Below, piece after piece: positions 53,020 to 61,409 of a stretch of DNA of 64,000 bases (positions are counted from its first letter, which is position 1; the number at the start of each line of letters is the position of its first letter). Source of the stretch: Actinomadura fibrosa (GTDB taxonomy: Bacteria > Actinomycetota > Actinomycetes > Streptosporangiales > Streptosporangiaceae); the NCBI RefSeq assembly GCF_900659615.1, contig NZ_CAACUY010000029.1, positions 1-64,000 on the forward strand. Reading direction: 5' to 3'. The position numbers and the translations under genes are program-made. The notes under the pieces are model-generated. The model saw only the letters and a list, made by a program, of their open reading frames with translations. It was not told the origin of the DNA and did not search any database.

Positions 53020-53139
53020 GCCGACGAGGGTAACGGACGTTTCCGGGGCAAATATGGCCATTCGCCCTTCCGGCCGCTCCCGGCCGCGCACGTCACGCAC
53101 CCGCGACCGCGCGGCACCCCGCGTCCGGGACGCGCACGC

Positions 53140-53231
53140 TGGCGGAGAGTGTGGGATTCGAACCCACGAGGACTGTCCCCAGCCCTGGGCGCTTTCAAGG
53201 CGCCTGCACTAGTCCACTATGCGAACTCTCC
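53140..53231 (-). tRNA. tRNA-Ser (anticodon UGA)
   Basis: The minus strand folds as a class II tRNA: acceptor GGAGAGT/ACTCTCC, anticodon stem GGCGC with loop TTGAAAG (anticodon TGA), a long variable arm, T-arm GTGGGTTCGAATCCCAC, and an encoded 3' CCA (53142-53140). The long variable arm and anticodon fit serine. SerS is encoded ~5.5 kb away. Confidence 0.95.
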
Positions 53232-53350
53232 AGAAGACCACCGCCAACGATAGCGGTCGCCGGCCGCTGCCATCGACCGCATATCGCAGTTCGGGTAACG
53301 GCCTCGGCCCCGCCTGCGAGCGGTCCCGGCACCCGGTTCCGTCGCGCTCG

Positions 53351-53731
53351 TCAGGGCGTGCCGGACGGGACGGCGTAACCCGGGATGGACGGCCAGCGCA
53401 CCGTCATGACGACGGACTCCTCCTCCGCCAGCCAGGAGTGGTCGACGCCGCGTCCCCACACCACGTAGTCGCCCTGCTCGGTCAGCAGCACGTCCCGCTC
53501 GGGGAACTCCATCCGGAACCGGCCGCTGATCAGGACGAGCAGCGCGGTGCGCTTCTCGCCGCTCGTCCACCGCGCGCGGCGCTCGCCCTTCGGGTGCACG
53601 CCCCACTTGATCTCGACCTCGTCGCTGTGCCGCAGGTCGCCGTCCGGCTTGAAGTGCCCGAGCAGCCAGCCCCGGTCGCCCGCGGCGTCCGGAGCCGCCT
53701 TCCCCACGTACACGCCCTCGTCGTCCGCCAC
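53351..53731 (-). CDS. Cupin-like small protein
   Basis: This is a 126-residue protein from a GTG at 53731; the frame extends upstream but that part is antisense to the ATPase gene. VEIKWGVHPKGERRARWTSG, ALLVLISGRFRMEFPERDVL and DYVVWGRGVDHSWLAEEESV form two cupin motifs with H, E and H in the usual metal-ligand positions. Function is unassigned. It follows the EspI-like gene with a 31-nt gap and is probably co-transcribed with it. Confidence 0.78.
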   Translation of the reverse strand: MADDEGVYVGKAAPDAAGDRGWLLGHFKPDGDLRHSDEVEIKWGVHPKGERRARWTSGEKRTALLVLISGRFRMEFPERDVLLTEQGDYVVWGRGVDHSWLAEEESVVMTVRWPSIPGYAVPSGTP

Positions 53732-53762
53732 GGATGGCGACTCTAACGCCCGCGGCTCCCGG

Positions 53763-56012
53763 TCATGAGGACTGGGGACGCTGGAACGCGAACCCGTCCC
53801 CGACCGCGGCGGCCAGGCTGAGGTACGCCTCGCGCGTCGCCGGGGCGAGCTGCTCCAGCTCCACCTCGGCGCCCTCCTCCAGGTGGTCGTCGTAGGGGAT
53901 CCGGACGACCGCGCGGCAGCGGCTCTCGAAGTGCGCCTGGAGCTTGTCGAGGTCCACCTGGCTGCGGGTGCGGTTGCGGACCATCGACAGCACGACGACG
54001 CCGTTGCGGACGAGGTGGCCGTGGTCGTGCGCCTCCAGCCAGTCCAGCGTCGCGCTCGCGGACCGCGCGCCGTCCACCGACGGCGAGCTGACGAGGACGA
54101 GCTGGTCGGCCAGCGCCAGCACGCCCGACATCGCCGAGTGCAGCAGGCCCGTGCCGCAGTCGGTGATGCAGATCGAGTAGTACTGCTCCAGGATGACCGC
54201 GACGGCGGCGTAGTCCTCGGCGCTGAACGCCTCGCTGACCGCCGGGTCGCGGTCGGACGCGAGGACCTCCAGCCGCGCCGCGTTCTGCGAGGTGAAGGCC
54301 CGCACGTCGGCGTACCGGTGGATCGCGTCACGGTTGTTCAGCAGGTCGCGGACCGTCGCGGCCGTCTCCAGCTTGACCTTGTCCGAGAGCGTGCCGCGGT
54401 CGGGGTTCGCGTCCACCGCGATGACGCGGTCGCCGCGCAGGGACCCGAGCATGGAGCCGAGGCCGGTCGTGGTGGTGGTCTTGCCGACGCCGCCCTTCAG
54501 TGACATGACCGCCACGCGGTGGTGGCCGCCCGCCACGACGGTGCGGGCCCGGGCGACGAGGTCCTTGCGGCGGATCTCCCCCTGCGACTCGCCGGGGTGG
54601 ATGTTGCCCGCGGTGGCCTTGTAGACGGCGCGCCGCCATCCCGACGAGGGCGCGATGCGGCGCTCGCCCAGCAGGTTCTCGGAGCTGAGGCTCTCCGCGC
54701 TCTGCGGATCCTGGGGCGGTTGCTGCGGCTGCTGCGGCTGCGGCTGGTACGGGCCCTGCTGGGGGACGGCGGGCTGCTGGCCGGGAGGCATCTGCTGGTA
54801 CGGTCCCGGCTGCTGCTGCGGACCGTACGCGTACCCCTGCTGCGGCGCGTAGGGCTGACCAGTACCCGGGTCGTAGCCGTAGGGCTGCGCGGGGGCGTTG
54901 GGGTCCTGCGGGTAGGGCTGCCCGGTGCTCGGGTCTACTGGCGGGTAGGGCTGGCCGCCTGCGTTGGGGTCCACGGGGTAGGGCTGGCCCGCGTTCGGGT
55001 CAAGCGGCGCATACGGCTGAGCGCCAGCGCTGGGGTCCTGCGGGAAAGGCTGGCTGGTGCCGGGGTCGTAGCCGTAGGGCTGCGCGGGAGCGTTCGGGTT
55101 CGGCTGGAAGGGCTGCCCAGTGCTCGGGTCGACCGACGGGTAGGGCTGACCGCCCGCATTGGGGTCCTGCGGATATGGCTGCCCCGTGTTCGGGTCGCTC
55201 GCGGGGGCCGGTGCACCGGCTTCCGGGACGACGAACTGGTCGGCGAGGTACGGCGGGAGCTGGTCGAGCGGCGGAGCGGCCTCGCCGTTGGCGCTGGGCT
55301 CCGGCGGCTGGGGCGGCTGGGGCGGCTGGGGCGCTATCTCCCACGGCTGCTGCGGGATGTACGGCGACGACTGGGGCTGGTACGGCGGCTGCGGCGGCGC
55401 GCCGGAGGCGTCCGGCGAGGACGGCTGGGACGGCTGGGACGGCTGCGCGGGCGGGGCGGGCGGCTGTGCCGGGTCGTAGCCGCCCATGCCCACGTAGGGC
55501 GGCGGCAGCATGCCCCCGTCGAACGGCTGCGGCATGGGACCGCCGTCGTAGGGCGGGACGGGCTGGCCGCCCTCGAACGGCGGCGGCGCCGGCGGTTCGC
55601 CGTAGGGCGCGAACGACGGCGGCGGAGGCACGGGGCTCTGCTCAGGGGTCTCGCCCTGGGACGGCCCGCCCTGCTCCTGCGGTACGGGCGGCGGCGGGCC
55701 GAAGCCCTCCGGGCCGAACCCGCCGGGGCCGAAGCTCTCGGGCGGCGGCCCCTGGAACGGAGGCGGCGCGGCCAGCCACGGGTTGGCGTTCGGGTCGGGC
55801 TCCTGCGCGGCGCCCTGGCCGGGCTGAACGGGCTGGTCGGCGGGCTGGTCGGCGGACGCGCCGCCGGGCTGGTCGGGGGCCTGCTCGGTGGACGGCGCCG
55901 GCTCGGACGCGGCGGGCGGGACGGTGGACGGCCCCGTCGCCTCGCCGCTCATCGCGTCCAGAGAGGCCAGCCGCTCCTCCAGGGAACGCCCGTCGTGCTC
56001 GTTCCTCGCCAC
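53763..56012 (-). CDS. EspI-like proline-rich MinD/ParA family ATPase
   Basis: This is a 749-residue protein from a GTG at 56012 behind GGGGAG. The first ~450 residues are Pro/Gln/Gly-rich, with repeats built on QPYPQDPNA, DPSTGQPF and PAQPYGYDPG. The C-terminus is a MinD/ParA ATPase: deviant Walker A SLKGGVGKTTTTTGLGSML, VIAVDANPDRGTL and, further on, CITDCGTGLLHSAM. The architecture matches EspI of mycobacterial ESX-1 and similar type VII secretion accessory proteins, but no ESX genes lie in this window. It is probably cytosolic, with the repeat tail mediating assembly. Confidence 0.82.
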   Translation of the reverse strand: MARNEHDGRSLEERLASLDAMSGEATGPSTVPPAASEPAPSTEQAPDQPGGASADQPADQPVQPGQGAAQEPDPNANPWLAAPPPFQGPPPESFGPGGFGPEGFGPPPPVPQEQGGPSQGETPEQSPVPPPPSFAPYGEPPAPPPFEGGQPVPPYDGGPMPQPFDGGMLPPPYVGMGGYDPAQPPAPPAQPSQPSQPSSPDASGAPPQPPYQPQSSPYIPQQPWEIAPQPPQPPQPPEPSANGEAAPPLDQLPPYLADQFVVPEAGAPAPASDPNTGQPYPQDPNAGGQPYPSVDPSTGQPFQPNPNAPAQPYGYDPGTSQPFPQDPSAGAQPYAPLDPNAGQPYPVDPNAGGQPYPPVDPSTGQPYPQDPNAPAQPYGYDPGTGQPYAPQQGYAYGPQQQPGPYQQMPPGQQPAVPQQGPYQPQPQQPQQPPQDPQSAESLSSENLLGERRIAPSSGWRRAVYKATAGNIHPGESQGEIRRKDLVARARTVVAGGHHRVAVMSLKGGVGKTTTTTGLGSMLGSLRGDRVIAVDANPDRGTLSDKVKLETAATVRDLLNNRDAIHRYADVRAFTSQNAARLEVLASDRDPAVSEAFSAEDYAAVAVILEQYYSICITDCGTGLLHSAMSGVLALADQLVLVSSPSVDGARSASATLDWLEAHDHGHLVRNGVVVLSMVRNRTRSQVDLDKLQAHFESRCRAVVRIPYDDHLEEGAEVELEQLAPATREAYLSLAAAVGDGFAFQRPQSS
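54850..55200. repeat. In-frame repeats encoding the Pro/Gln-rich tail
   Basis: Units related to GGGTAGGGCTG with 'TTGGGGTC'/'TTCGGGTC' spacing recur about eight times across 350 bp of the EspI-like gene and encode DPNAGGQPYP/DPSTGQPF-type blocks. Copy number is probably variable between strains. Confidence 0.65.
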
Positions 56013-56274
56013 CGTTTCTCCCCTCGGGACCTCAAGCGATCATTTGCGGAGCAGATAGGCAATGGCCCCACGGCAGGATACCCGTGCCCTAATACCACGC
56101 ATCTCCAGCGTAGATGGACCTCGGGCACCATTGCGCGGCCCGGCGTCCCCCAGGAACCGCGCGCTTCCCTCGTGTCACCCGGAGGTCGTCCGGGCGTCGC
56201 CCGCCCGACGCGTCCGTGGCCGTTCACGGGCGCCCTTCGGGGACCTCGCCGTCCGAGCCGATAGCGTGATCGGC

Positions 56275-57231
56275 ATGCATGCGATTGTGATTCGCGAGCC
56301 GGGCGGTCCCGAGAATCTGGAGTGGACGGAGGTCCCCGATCCGGAGGCCGGGCCGGGCGAGGTGCTGATCGAGGTCGCGGCGAGCGCCGTCAACCGCGCG
56401 GACGTCATGCAGCGCATGGGCTTCTATCCGCCGCCGGAGGGCGCTCCCCCGTACCCCGGCCTGGAGGTCTCCGGGCGCATCGCCGGTCTCGGCGAGGGCG
56501 TGACGGGCTGGAGCGTCGGTGACGAGGTGTGCGCGCTGCTCGCGGGGGGAGGCTACGCCGAACGGGTGACCGTGCCCGCCGGACAGGTGCTTCCCGTGCC
56601 GCGCGGCGTGGACGCGGTCGACGCCGCCGGACTCCCGGAGGTCGCGTGCACGGTCTGGTCGAACGTCTTCATGCTCGGGGGCCTGCGGGCCGGGGAGACC
56701 CTGCTGGCGCACGGCGGCGGCAGCGGCATCGGCACGATGGCGATCCAGCTCGCGCGGGCGCGCGGCGCGCGCGTGGTCTGCACGGTGGGCGGCCCGGAGA
56801 AGGCGGCCCGCTGCCGGGAGCTGGGCGCGGACCTCGCGCTGAACTACCGCGAGGAGGACTTCGTCGAGCACGGCCCGTACGACGTGATCCTGGACGTGAT
56901 CGGCGCGAAGTACCTGGCCCGGAACGTGGACGCCCTCGCCACCGGCGGCCGGCTCATGGTGATCGGCCTCCAGGGCGGCGCCAAGGCGGAGCTGGACCTG
57001 GGCAAAATGCTGACGAAGCGGGCGCTGGTGCACTGCACCGGACTGCGCGCCCGTCCGTTGAACGAGAAGGCGGAGATCGTGGCCGCGGTTCGCGAGCACG
57101 TCTGGCCGCTGCTGGAGTCGGGGGAGGTCGCGCCGGTCGTCGACCGGAGGATCCCCATGGCCGAGGCGGCGCGGGCGCACGAGTTGCTGGAGAACAGCGG
57201 TCATGTCGGCAAGATCCTGCTGACCGTGTGA
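56275..57231 (+). CDS. NAD(P)H:quinone oxidoreductase (PIG3-like, MDR family)
   Basis: This is a 318-residue protein. Ends are typical: MHAIVIREPGGPENLEWTEV at the N-terminus, the AVNRADVMQR motif, the nucleotide loop HGGGSGIGTMAIQLARARGA, and a C-terminal HVGKILL. It lacks zinc-ligand cysteines, as expected for the quinone-reductase/PIG3-like branch that reduces quinones with NAD(P)H. The start is ATG 56275. It lies 13 nt upstream of bpa; the arrangement is conserved in many actinomycetes. Confidence 0.92.
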   Translation: MHAIVIREPGGPENLEWTEVPDPEAGPGEVLIEVAASAVNRADVMQRMGFYPPPEGAPPYPGLEVSGRIAGLGEGVTGWSVGDEVCALLAGGGYAERVTVPAGQVLPVPRGVDAVDAAGLPEVACTVWSNVFMLGGLRAGETLLAHGGGSGIGTMAIQLARARGARVVCTVGGPEKAARCRELGADLALNYREEDFVEHGPYDVILDVIGAKYLARNVDALATGGRLMVIGLQGGAKAELDLGKMLTKRALVHCTGLRARPLNEKAEIVAAVREHVWPLLESGEVAPVVDRRIPMAEAARAHELLENSGHVGKILLTV

Positions 57232-57244
57232 GGATGAGAGGACT

Positions 57245-57787
57245 ATGAACGAGCCTTCGAGGAACCAGTCCGACCAGGAACCGCAGGTTCTCGTGGTCGG
57301 CCCCAACGGCATAGCGATCGAGGGCGGCGGGGACACCGACAAGGACGAGAAGTCGGTGACCGAGATGGTCGAGCAGCCCGCGAAGGTGATGCGGATCGGC
57401 GGGATGATCCGGCAGCTCCTCGAAGAGGTGAAGTCGGCCCCGCTGGACGAGGCCAGCCGCGCGCGGCTGCGCGAGATCCACAAGTCGTCCATCAAGGAGC
57501 TGGAGGACGGCCTCGCCCCCGAGCTGGTCGAGGAGCTGGAGCGGCTGTCGCTGCCCTTCACCGACGAGCACATCCCGAGCGAGTCGGAGCTACGGATCGC
57601 CCAGGCCCAGCTGGTCGGCTGGCTGGAGGGCCTCTTCCACGGCATCCAGACCACCCTGTTCGCCCAGCAGATGGCGGCGCGCGCGCAGCTGGAGCAGATG
57701 CGCCGGGCCCTGCCCGCGGGGATGGTCCCGCCGGGCATGGAGGAGGACAAGCCCGGACCGCGCCAGTCGTCCGGCCCCTACCTGTGA
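57245..57787 (+). CDS. bpa: Bacterial proteasome activator Bpa/PafE
   Basis: This is a 180-residue protein. KVMRIGGMIRQLLEEVKSAP, SKELED-like helices and LVGWLEGLFHGIQTTLFAQQ are the helical ring-forming core. The C-terminus ends in G-P-Y-L, the equivalent of the G-Q-Y-L tail that docks into the 20S proteasome alpha-ring pockets and opens the gate without ATP. The P replaces Q in the usual motif; the penultimate Tyr and final Leu are kept. GAGAGGA precedes the ATG at 57245. It acts in the cytosol as a dodecameric ring on damaged or unfolded proteins. Confidence 0.92.
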   Translation: MNEPSRNQSDQEPQVLVVGPNGIAIEGGGDTDKDEKSVTEMVEQPAKVMRIGGMIRQLLEEVKSAPLDEASRARLREIHKSSIKELEDGLAPELVEELERLSLPFTDEHIPSESELRIAQAQLVGWLEGLFHGIQTTLFAQQMAARAQLEQMRRALPAGMVPPGMEEDKPGPRQSSGPYL

Positions 57788-57791
57788 CCGA

Positions 57792-57854
57792 AGGCCCGCG
57801 ACGGCGGGCCTGTGACGGCGGCGGCCGCGTCCCCGGGCGACCGGGGCGCGGCCG
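57792..57854. terminator. Two hairpins between bpa and the HAD gene
   Basis: AGGCCCGC-GACG-GCGGGCCT (57792-57811) and CGGCCGCG...CGCGGCCG (57822-57854) are stable stems in the gap of two convergent genes, consistent with bidirectional termination. Confidence 0.55.
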
Positions 57855-57866
57855 TTCCCGTAGCGC

Positions 57867-58673
57867 CTACGGATAAAGGCGTTCGAGGACCTCGGCCACA
57901 CCGTCGTCGTCATTGCGGGACGTCGTGTGCGTGACCGCGGCCAGGACCAGCGGATGCGCGTTCGCGACACCGTACGACGTGCCGGCCCAGGTGAGCATCG
58001 GCAGGTCGTTGGGCATGTCGCCGAACGCGGTCACGTCGGCCGCGGCGATGCCGTGCTCGGCGCACAGCGCGGCCAGCGCGGACGCCTTCGTGACGCCCTG
58101 CGCGCTCATCTCCAGGAGCCCCCGCCCGGACGAGTGGGTCACGGTGACGAGGTCGCCGACGGCCTCCATCGCCTTCTCCGACAGCGGATCGGGATCGGCG
58201 CTCGGATGGAAGGCGAGCAGCTTGGTGCCGCCCCGGCTGACGAGCTCCTCACCGTCCACGGGACGGCCGCCGAGCGCCTCGGCGTCCCAGCGCCCGAGGT
58301 CGTAGCGGGCCTCGAAGACGAAGCCGTGCGGGTACTCGACGGCGAAGCGCAGCTCCGGCGAGACGGCGCGGAGCCGCCGCACCGCCTCCGCGATCACGTC
58401 GGGCGGGATCTCGTGCGTCCGCACGACCGTCTCGGTGTGCAGGTCGTACACCACGGCGCCGTTCGCGCAGATGGCGACGCCGCGGTGGTCGACGGCGGCG
58501 GCGATGTCGGTCATCCAGCGCGGCGGCCGCCCGGTGACCATGACGAGCATCGCGCCCGCGCGCTCGACGCGCGCCAGGGCCCCGACGGTCCGGGCGGAGA
58601 CCGTCCCGTCCGAGCGGACGATCGTGCCGTCGAGATCGGTCGCGATCAGGCGCGGTGGCGTTTCGTCGGTCAT
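57867..58673 (-). CDS. HAD superfamily hydrolase, Cof type
   Basis: This is a 268-residue protein from ATG 58673 (AAGGTGAC upstream). HAD motifs are ATDLDGTIV (nucleophile Asp at about 12), TGRPP, TK in GVTKASALAAL and GDMPNDLPML. The C2B cap places it in the Cof/YbiV-like subfamily of sugar-phosphate or flavin phosphatases; substrate unknown. It lies 59 nt downstream of a hairpin after serS and in the same direction, so it may be partly co-transcribed. Confidence 0.9.
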   Translation of the reverse strand: MTDETPPRLIATDLDGTIVRSDGTVSARTVGALARVERAGAMLVMVTGRPPRWMTDIAAAVDHRGVAICANGAVVYDLHTETVVRTHEIPPDVIAEAVRRLRAVSPELRFAVEYPHGFVFEARYDLGRWDAEALGGRPVDGEELVSRGGTKLLAFHPSADPDPLSEKAMEAVGDLVTVTHSSGRGLLEMSAQGVTKASALAALCAEHGIAAADVTAFGDMPNDLPMLTWAGTSYGVANAHPLVLAAVTHTTSRNDDDGVAEVLERLYP

Positions 58674-58727
58674 GTCACCTTCCAGGGGCAGCTGGCACAC
58701 ACCCTAGGCGACGTCTCACCACGCGCA

Positions 58728-58751
58728 GGGCCCGCCCTACCGGACGGGCCC
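58728..58751 (-). terminator. Hairpin after serS
   Basis: GGGCCCG (58728-58734) and CGGGCCC (58745-58751) form a 7-bp stem with a ten-base loop directly downstream of the serS stop. Confidence 0.5.
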
Positions 58752-58759
58752 CCGGCAGG

Positions 58760-60019
58760 TCAGCGCTTCACCGGCTCCAGGACCTCCAGGCCAAGGAACT
58801 TCTGCAACGCCTCCGGAACCCGGACCGAACCGTTCTCCTGCTGGTGGTTCTCCAGGATCGCGACCATCCAGCGCGTGGTGGCAAGCGTCCCATTCAAAGT
58901 CGCGACCGGCTGGTTCTTGCCGTCGGCGTCCCGATGCCGGACGGCCAGCCGCCGCGCCTGGAAGTCACCGCAGTTCGAGGTCGACGTGACCTCGCGATAG
59001 GTGTTCTGCGTCGGCACCCACGCCTCGCAGTCGTACTTGCGCGCCGCGCTCGCGCCGAGATCGCCCGCCGCCACGTCGATCACCCGGTACGGGATCTCGA
59101 CCTTCGCGAGCATCTCCTTCTCCCACTCCAGCAGCCGCAGATGCTCGGCGTGCGCGTCCGCCGGGTCGCAGTAGGAGAACATCTCCACCTTGTCGAACTG
59201 GTGCACCCGGATGATGCCGCGGGTGTCCTTGCCGTAGGACCCGGCCTCGCGGCGGAAGCACGACGACCAGGCCGCGTACCGCCGCGGCAGCTCGTCGATG
59301 ATCTCGTTCATGTGGTACGCGGCGAGCGGCACCTCCGAGGTGCCCACGAGGTACAGGTCCTCCTGCCGGAGCTGGTACACCTCCGCCGCGTGCGCGCCGA
59401 GGAACCCCGTCCCCTCCATCGCCTCCGGCTTGACCAGCACCGGCGGGTACATCGGCACGAACCCCGCCGCGACGGCCTGCTCCATGGCGAGGTTCAGCAG
59501 CGCGTACTGGAGCCGCGCGCCCACCCCCGTCAGGTAGTAGAACCGCGCGCCCGACACCTTCGCGCCCCGCTCCATGTCGATGGCGCCGAGGCTCTCGCCG
59601 AGCTCCAGGTGGTCCTTCGGCTCGAAACCGAACACCGTGGGCTCGCCGACGTGCTCCAGGACGACGAAGTCCTCCTCGCCGCCGGGCGGCGCCCCCTCCT
59701 CGATCACGTTCGGGACGCTCCGCAGCAGCGCGTCCAGCTCCTCACCGAGCCGGTCCGCCCCGGCCTCGGCCTCCTTGACCTGCTGCGCCAGCTCCTTCGC
59801 GCGGGCCAGCAACGCCTGCCGCTCGTCCCCCTGCGCCCGCGACACCGACTTGCCGAAACTCTTCTGCTCGGAACGCAGCCGCTCGAACGAGCTCAGCGCC
59901 GACCGGCGCCTCCCGTCCAGGTCCAGCAGCCGGTCGACGACGCCGTCATCCTCACCACGGGCGCGCTGCGAGGCGCGCAGCCGCTCGGGATCCTCTCGAA
60001 GAGCTCGCAGGTCAATCAC
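58760..60019 (-). CDS. serS: Seryl-tRNA synthetase
   Basis: This is a 419-residue class II synthetase, normal length. The N-terminal ~100 residues are the long coiled-coil arm ([20 protein letters not shown]) that holds the variable arm of tRNA-Ser. Motif 2 is [20 protein letters not shown] and motif 3 includes [12 protein letters not shown] and [20 protein letters not shown]. It charges tRNA-Ser and also tRNA-Sec where present. The start is a GTG (60019). A tRNA-Ser gene is encoded at 53140. Confidence 0.97.
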   Translation of the reverse strand: MIDLRALREDPERLRASQRARGEDDGVVDRLLDLDGRRRSALSSFERLRSEQKSFGKSVSRAQGDERQALLARAKELAQQVKEAEAGADRLGEELDALLRSVPNVIEEGAPPGGEEDFVVLEHVGEPTVFGFEPKDHLELGESLGAIDMERGAKVSGARFYYLTGVGARLQYALLNLAMEQAVAAGFVPMYPPVLVKPEAMEGTGFLGAHAAEVYQLRQEDLYLVGTSEVPLAAYHMNEIIDELPRRYAAWSSCFRREAGSYGKDTRGIIRVHQFDKVEMFSYCDPADAHAEHLRLLEWEKEMLAKVEIPYRVIDVAAGDLGASAARKYDCEAWVPTQNTYREVTSTSNCGDFQARRLAVRHRDADGKNQPVATLNGTLATTRWMVAILENHQQENGSVRVPEALQKFLGLEVLEPVKR

Positions 60020-60060
60020 AGCAAAAGCCTACCGACCCAGACCCCCCGAGCGCGCAGTAC

Positions 60061-60241
60061 TTATTGCAGTGCCCTCGGCGTCGGCCCTGGCGGGCCTTCC
60101 TTCAACGGGCACTGCGGCGATCGCTGGCATCGCTCCGGCTCGCCTGGCGGCTCACTGCGCGATCAAGTTCTCGCAAGCTCGAACTTGGCTTCGCACGCGA
60201 TCGCAACGCTTGGGTCGGCGACAGCTTGGCTTAAGACAGGC
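60061..60241 (+). repeat. ~180-bp repeat element, copy A
   Basis: Begins TTATTGCAGTGCCC and ends GGCTTAAGACAGGC. An inverted copy with about 93% identity by eye lies at 62206-62384, so the two flank 1.96 kb. Contains GATCGC and GGCGATCGC motifs and stem-forming segments, but no ORF of its own. It starts 41 bp beyond the serS start codon. Confidence 0.85.
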
Positions 60242-60259
60242 GCTCATCGCCCTCGGGCC

Positions 60260-60751
60260 TCAGGAGCTCTCCACGAAGCGGGCGCCTGGGCCGGGCGTGC
60301 GGCAGACGTCTTCCGGGGCGAGGTGGCTGTGCCCCGCAGCGCACTCGAAGACGAGCTTGACCGGCTCGTCGCAGGCGCTCGCGTCGTCGGTGGGCCGGTG
60401 CCGGACGATGACCGACGGCCCCTGCGCATCGGCGAGGTAGGTGTCGCCCCATTCCAGGAGCGCCACGAGCGTGGGCCGCAAGGCCCGGCCCTGCTCGGTG
60501 AGCTCGTAGGCGAAGCGCTGCCGATCCCCGGGCTCTTGATAGGGCACGCGGCGCATCACTCCCGCGGCCACCAAGGTGTCGAGCCGGGTCGCCAGGAGAT
60601 TCTTGGCGATCCCGAGGCGTGAGTGGAACTCTCCGAACCGGCGCGCGCCGTCCAGCGCTTCACGAACGATCAGCAGCGACCAGCGCTCGCCCACCACGGA
60701 GAGGGCGCGTGCCACCGAGCAGTTCACCGGATCGATCCGCCGCGTCTCCAT
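60260..60751 (-). CDS. HxlR-family regulator
   Basis: This is a 163-residue protein. DPVNCSVARALSVVGERWSL, REALDGARRFGEFHSRLGIA, TLVAAGVMRRVPYQEPGDRQ and FAYELTEQG form the HxlR winged helix. C-terminal cysteines (SACDEPVKLVFECAAGHSHL) could bind a metal or sense thiol stress. It is divergent from the tautomerase-like gene; an inverted repeat lies between them. It belongs to the cassette between the two large repeats. Confidence 0.9.
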   Translation of the reverse strand: METRRIDPVNCSVARALSVVGERWSLLIVREALDGARRFGEFHSRLGIAKNLLATRLDTLVAAGVMRRVPYQEPGDRQRFAYELTEQGRALRPTLVALLEWGDTYLADAQGPSVIVRHRPTDDASACDEPVKLVFECAAGHSHLAPEDVCRTPGPGARFVESS

Positions 60752-60810
60752 GGGACGAGTGTACCCACCTGGGTTTACAAGTTGGACTTAGCTCCCGTAG
60801 GCTCCCCGCC

Positions 60811-60831
60811 TGAGTTGAAAAATTAAACTCA
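60811..60831. promoter_or_regulatory. Candidate HxlR operator
   Basis: TGAGTT and AACTCA, separated by nine bases, form an inverted repeat 17 bp upstream of the tautomerase gene, within an AT-rich segment that should hold its promoter. Confidence 0.5.
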
Positions 60832-60847
60832 ACAAGGGAGATCGACC

Positions 60848-61345
60848 ATGCCCATGCTCGACGTCTACATCCCCGACGGCGCGCTCCAGCCGGACGCCGA
60901 GGCGGCGCTGCTGAACCGCATCACCGAGATCCTCATCCGCAACGAGGGATTCGACCCCGCCGACCCGGTGACCCGTTCCGTCTCCTGGCTCTGGCTGCAC
61001 CGGCCGGCCGGCGTCTACGTCGGCGGAGAACCCGCGGACGCACCCCGCTACAAGGTCGTCCCGTCCGTCCCGGAGGGCCAGCTCGACGAGCAGAAGCGCG
61101 CGAGCGTCATCGCCGAGGTCACCGAGGCGATCCTCGACGCGGAGAACGGCGCCTGGCCGCGTGACGCCGGACGGATCTGGGTGTTCCCCACCGAGATCCC
61201 CGAGGGTCACTGGGGCGGCCGGGGCCGGATCACGCCGCTCGCAACGATCCTCGCCCGCCTCACCGGCGACGACACCGAGCGGGCCCGCACCCTCGCGCGC
61301 GAGCGGATCGCCGCCACCCGAGCCGAACACGCCCGCCTGCCCTGA
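60848..61345 (+). CDS. Tautomerase-superfamily protein
   Basis: This is a 165-residue protein. It begins M-P-M-L-D-V-Y-I, so cleavage of the initiator Met would expose the Pro that acts as the catalytic base in 4-oxalocrotonate tautomerase-type enzymes. The length suggests a fused two-subunit form. EGHWGGRGRITPLATILARL closes the chain. GGGAG precedes the ATG at 60848. It is likely controlled by the divergently encoded HxlR protein; the substrate is unknown. Confidence 0.8.
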   Translation: MPMLDVYIPDGALQPDAEAALLNRITEILIRNEGFDPADPVTRSVSWLWLHRPAGVYVGGEPADAPRYKVVPSVPEGQLDEQKRASVIAEVTEAILDAENGAWPRDAGRIWVFPTEIPEGHWGGRGRITPLATILARLTGDDTERARTLARERIAATRAEHARLP

Positions 61346-61409
61346 TAAGCACTTACCGGCTCCCGCGGGCTAGGTGGAGGGCGGGTCGCGCCTGGGTACG
61401 CTGCCCAGA

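Noticed and set aside
53351..54331. A 326-residue protein spanning the cupin and beyond
   Set aside because: The upstream part is out-of-frame sequence of the EspI-like ATPase; only the 126-residue cupin is supported.
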